Of a stretch of DNA of 9,606 nucleotides, positions 7,987 to 9,606 are shown in pieces. Numbering within the stretch: the first letter of the stretch is position 1; every line of letters starts with the position of its first letter. The stretch covers positions 1 through 9,606 of the forward strand of contig PMIW01000004.1 of the NCBI GenBank assembly GCA_003158365.1, in the 5' to 3' direction. The notes beneath the pieces were generated by a model. That model worked only from the letters and a program-made list of their open reading frames with translations. It had not been told where the DNA came from and ran no database searches. The stretch comes from Ignavibacteriota bacterium (GTDB lineage Bacteria; Bacteroidota; Ignavibacteria; Tepidaquicellales; Tepidaquicellaceae). The position numbers and the translations under genes are program-made.

Positions 7987-8059
7987 AATTAATTGGATAT
8001 TTTATACTAAGATTTCTTTACAGTCAAATAAATTTATAAAATTTTTTAAACCTTCTAAT

Positions 8060-9451
8060 ATGAAAAAAATTATATCGATATTTCTAATTTGCTTTTTTTA
8101 TACTTCGATAATTTTTTCACAAAGCAAATTATTTTTCTATTCCGATTACTCTGTATTCAAATATACCGACGATAAATCGATAATAGAATTGTATTTTTCG
8201 GTTAATCAGCGGGATTTAAAATATACCGGAACAAATAATAATTTCACGGGTCAGGCCAATATAGAGATATCAATTTTTGATAAAAGTAAAGGAAAAGTTG
8301 TGTTTGATGATTTTTTCGGACTTCAGTCTAAAGTAAGTGATACGTCTAAAGCAACCATAAATAATAAATTAATAGGTCAGCAGAACTTCACACTCTCTTC
8401 GGGAGAGTATTTAATTAAACTTATAGGCTCTGATTTTAATAACCCCGTAAAATGTGACACTCAAAGTATCCCTGTCGTTATACCCGTCTTTGATAAATCA
8501 AAAACGAATATAAGTGAAATTGAACTTTCCACGAATATTATTAATTCGACCGATAAGAAAAGCATATTCTATAAGTACGGGCTTGAGATCACGCCAAATC
8601 CTGATGCATTATTTGGAATGAACTTAACTACAATTTCATATTATATTGAATTATATAATATCAAGAAAGATTTTACCGGAGACAGTAATTATATCTTAGC
8701 AACAGTCACGGATCTTTCTAATAATATTTTGTTATATTCATCCAAATATGAAGAATCAAAATCCGATGCATTCGTGGAAACAGGAAGCCTGAAAATAGAT
8801 TCTTTGGATAAAGGCGCTTATTTATTAAAAATAAAACTTCTAGACAGCTTGTCAGGAAAATATCTGGAAAAGGAAAAGAAGTTTTTTGTTTATAATAAAT
8901 CGAAAGTGAATCTTTCTGATCAGAATGATGAAAAGAATTTCTTGATAAGTGAATATAAGACGATGTCTATTGAAAAACTGGAAGATGAATATAATAAATC
9001 TCTGTATATTAGAACCACTCCTGAAAATAATGCATTCGATAAGTTGAAATCGATTGATGAAAAAAGAAAATTTATGTTTAATTTCTGGAAAAAAAGAAGC
9101 TATAATCCTAATTCAACATTAAATGAATATAAAACCGATTATTTTAAAAGAGTAAATGAAGCTAATTTATTATATAAACAGGGATTTATGGAAGGATGGA
9201 AGACGGACAGAGGCCGGATTTATATAACATACGGGAAACCATCTGAAATTGAAGCACACCCTAACGAAGCCGATTCAAAAGGCTACGAAATCTGGACTTA
9301 TGAGGCAATCCAGGGAGGTGCTATCTGTGTTTTTGCTGAACGGGAAATAGGCAGCGGTACTTATTATTTGGTCAATTCTACAATCAGGGGTGAGCTGCAG
9401 GATCATAGTTGGGATACTAAACTTGATACCCAGAAAAAAACGGGTCAATAA
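8060..9451 (+). CDS. GWxTD domain-containing exported protein
   Basis: Read from the ATG at 8060 this is a 463-aa protein beginning with a clear signal peptide (MKKIISIFLICFFYTSIIFSQ) and no lipobox cysteine. An in-frame ATG at 7940 would add 40 residues in front of that signal peptide and would run through a hairpin/T-tract, so 8060 is preferred even though no Shine-Dalgarno site precedes either. Residues about 22-300 are beta-rich with no named domain I can identify (YSVFKYTDDKS, then ELYFSVNQRDLKY). Residues about 302-450 form the GWxTD domain: SIEKLEDEY, RKFMFNFWKKR, then the signature GWKTD at 379-383 followed by RGRIYITYGKP, and IWTYEA. The family is common in Bacteroidota, Acidobacteriota and related phyla. 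Its biochemical role is not known to me; the signal peptide suggests a periplasmic or surface location. The YbbR-like gene starts 20 nt downstream, so cotranscription is likely. Confidence 0.88.
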   Translation: MKKIISIFLICFFYTSIIFSQSKLFFYSDYSVFKYTDDKSIIELYFSVNQRDLKYTGTNNNFTGQANIEISIFDKSKGKVVFDDFFGLQSKVSDTSKATINNKLIGQQNFTLSSGEYLIKLIGSDFNNPVKCDTQSIPVVIPVFDKSKTNISEIELSTNIINSTDKKSIFYKYGLEITPNPDALFGMNLTTISYYIELYNIKKDFTGDSNYILATVTDLSNNILLYSSKYEESKSDAFVETGSLKIDSLDKGAYLLKIKLLDSLSGKYLEKEKKFFVYNKSKVNLSDQNDEKNFLISEYKTMSIEKLEDEYNKSLYIRTTPENNAFDKLKSIDEKRKFMFNFWKKRSYNPNSTLNEYKTDYFKRVNEANLLYKQGFMEGWKTDRGRIYITYGKPSEIEAHPNEADSKGYEIWTYEAIQGGAICVFAEREIGSGTYYLVNSTIRGELQDHSWDTKLDTQKKTGQ

Positions 9452-9471
9452 TTTCATTATATTATGTTTGA

Positions 9472-9606
9472 ATGAGGAAAAACATTTTTATTTATCTGTC
9501 TTCTTTTTTGTTTGCTATTTTTCTTTGGTTATATATTAATTTAAATCTGGTTTATAATATTTCCATTGCAATTCCTCTGGATATTAAACTTTCGAAAACA
9601 CAGGCA
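9472..9606 (+). CDS. YbbR-like domain protein, N-terminal fragment (3' truncated)
   Basis: An ATG at 9472 opens a frame that stays open for 45 codons to the window edge. The start, MRKNIFIYLSSFLFAIFLWL, is a short basic N-terminus and one membrane helix containing the FLWLYINLN pattern. It is followed by the first strand of a YbbR-type repeat (NISIAIPLDIKL). This matches the N-terminus of YbbR-like proteins, which are anchored in the inner membrane with extracytoplasmic repeats. In Firmicutes the homologue CdaR regulates the diadenylate cyclase CdaA, but no cdaA lies upstream here, so that role should not be assumed. No clear Shine-Dalgarno site is visible. The call rests on 45 residues only. 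Confidence 0.75.
   Translation, partial: MRKNIFIYLSSFLFAIFLWLYINLNLVYNISIAIPLDIKLSKTQA

Noticed and set aside
8003..8008. TATACT as a -10 box for the GWxTD gene
   Set aside because: No acceptable -35 hexamer lies at about 17 nt upstream (the position is a T-run), and such hexamers are frequent in this AT-rich gap.
9463..9470. TATGTTTG, a match to the Bacteroidota -7 promoter motif TAnnTTTG
   Set aside because: It ends 1 nt before the YbbR-like start codon and has no -33 TTTG at the right distance, so it is probably chance in AT-rich DNA.

Overview
This low-GC window, with every gene on the + strand, looks like a chromosomal segment from a Gram-negative bacterium of the Bacteroidota/Chlorobi/Ignavibacteria side of the tree. 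The evidence is a type IX secretion (T9SS) type A sorting domain at the left edge, a TonB-dependent outer-membrane receptor with an N-terminal carboxypeptidase-regulatory-like domain, a PorV/PorQ-family outer-membrane protein, a GWxTD-domain protein and a YbbR-like protein. Two genes have good Shine-Dalgarno sequences (326-330 and 6776-6781). These are uncommon in class Bacteroidia, so a deeper branch such as Ignavibacteria is plausible; this is inference and no phylogenetic test was possible.

Layout. Positions 1-241 are the 3' end of a secreted protein, essentially only its T9SS sorting domain, closed by a hairpin/T-tract terminator (264-305). Positions 336-7822 hold three genes that probably form one transcription unit: the TonB-dependent receptor (968 aa), a very large secreted protein of unrecognised function with a variant T9SS-like C-terminal domain (1143 aa), and a PorV/PorQ-like beta-barrel (343 aa). 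A perfect 12-bp hairpin lies between the second and third genes, and a strong intrinsic terminator (7854-7894) closes the unit. A 237-nt gap follows, holding this terminator and a second, weaker hairpin plus T-tract. A second unit then starts: a GWxTD-domain protein, best started at 8060 rather than at the longer ORF start at 7940, and 20 nt later the first 45 codons of a YbbR-like membrane protein that runs off the right edge.

How the genes may work together. PorV of the T9SS is known to bind C-terminal sorting domains and carry cargo to the attachment complex. A PorV/PorQ paralogue directly downstream of a large sorting-domain protein and a TonB-dependent receptor suggests a dedicated outer-membrane module: receptor channel, surface-displayed partner, and a barrel that delivers or anchors the partner. 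No SusD-like lipoprotein, glycoside hydrolase or regulator is present to reveal a substrate. No RNA genes, CRISPR arrays, insertion sequences or phage genes were seen.
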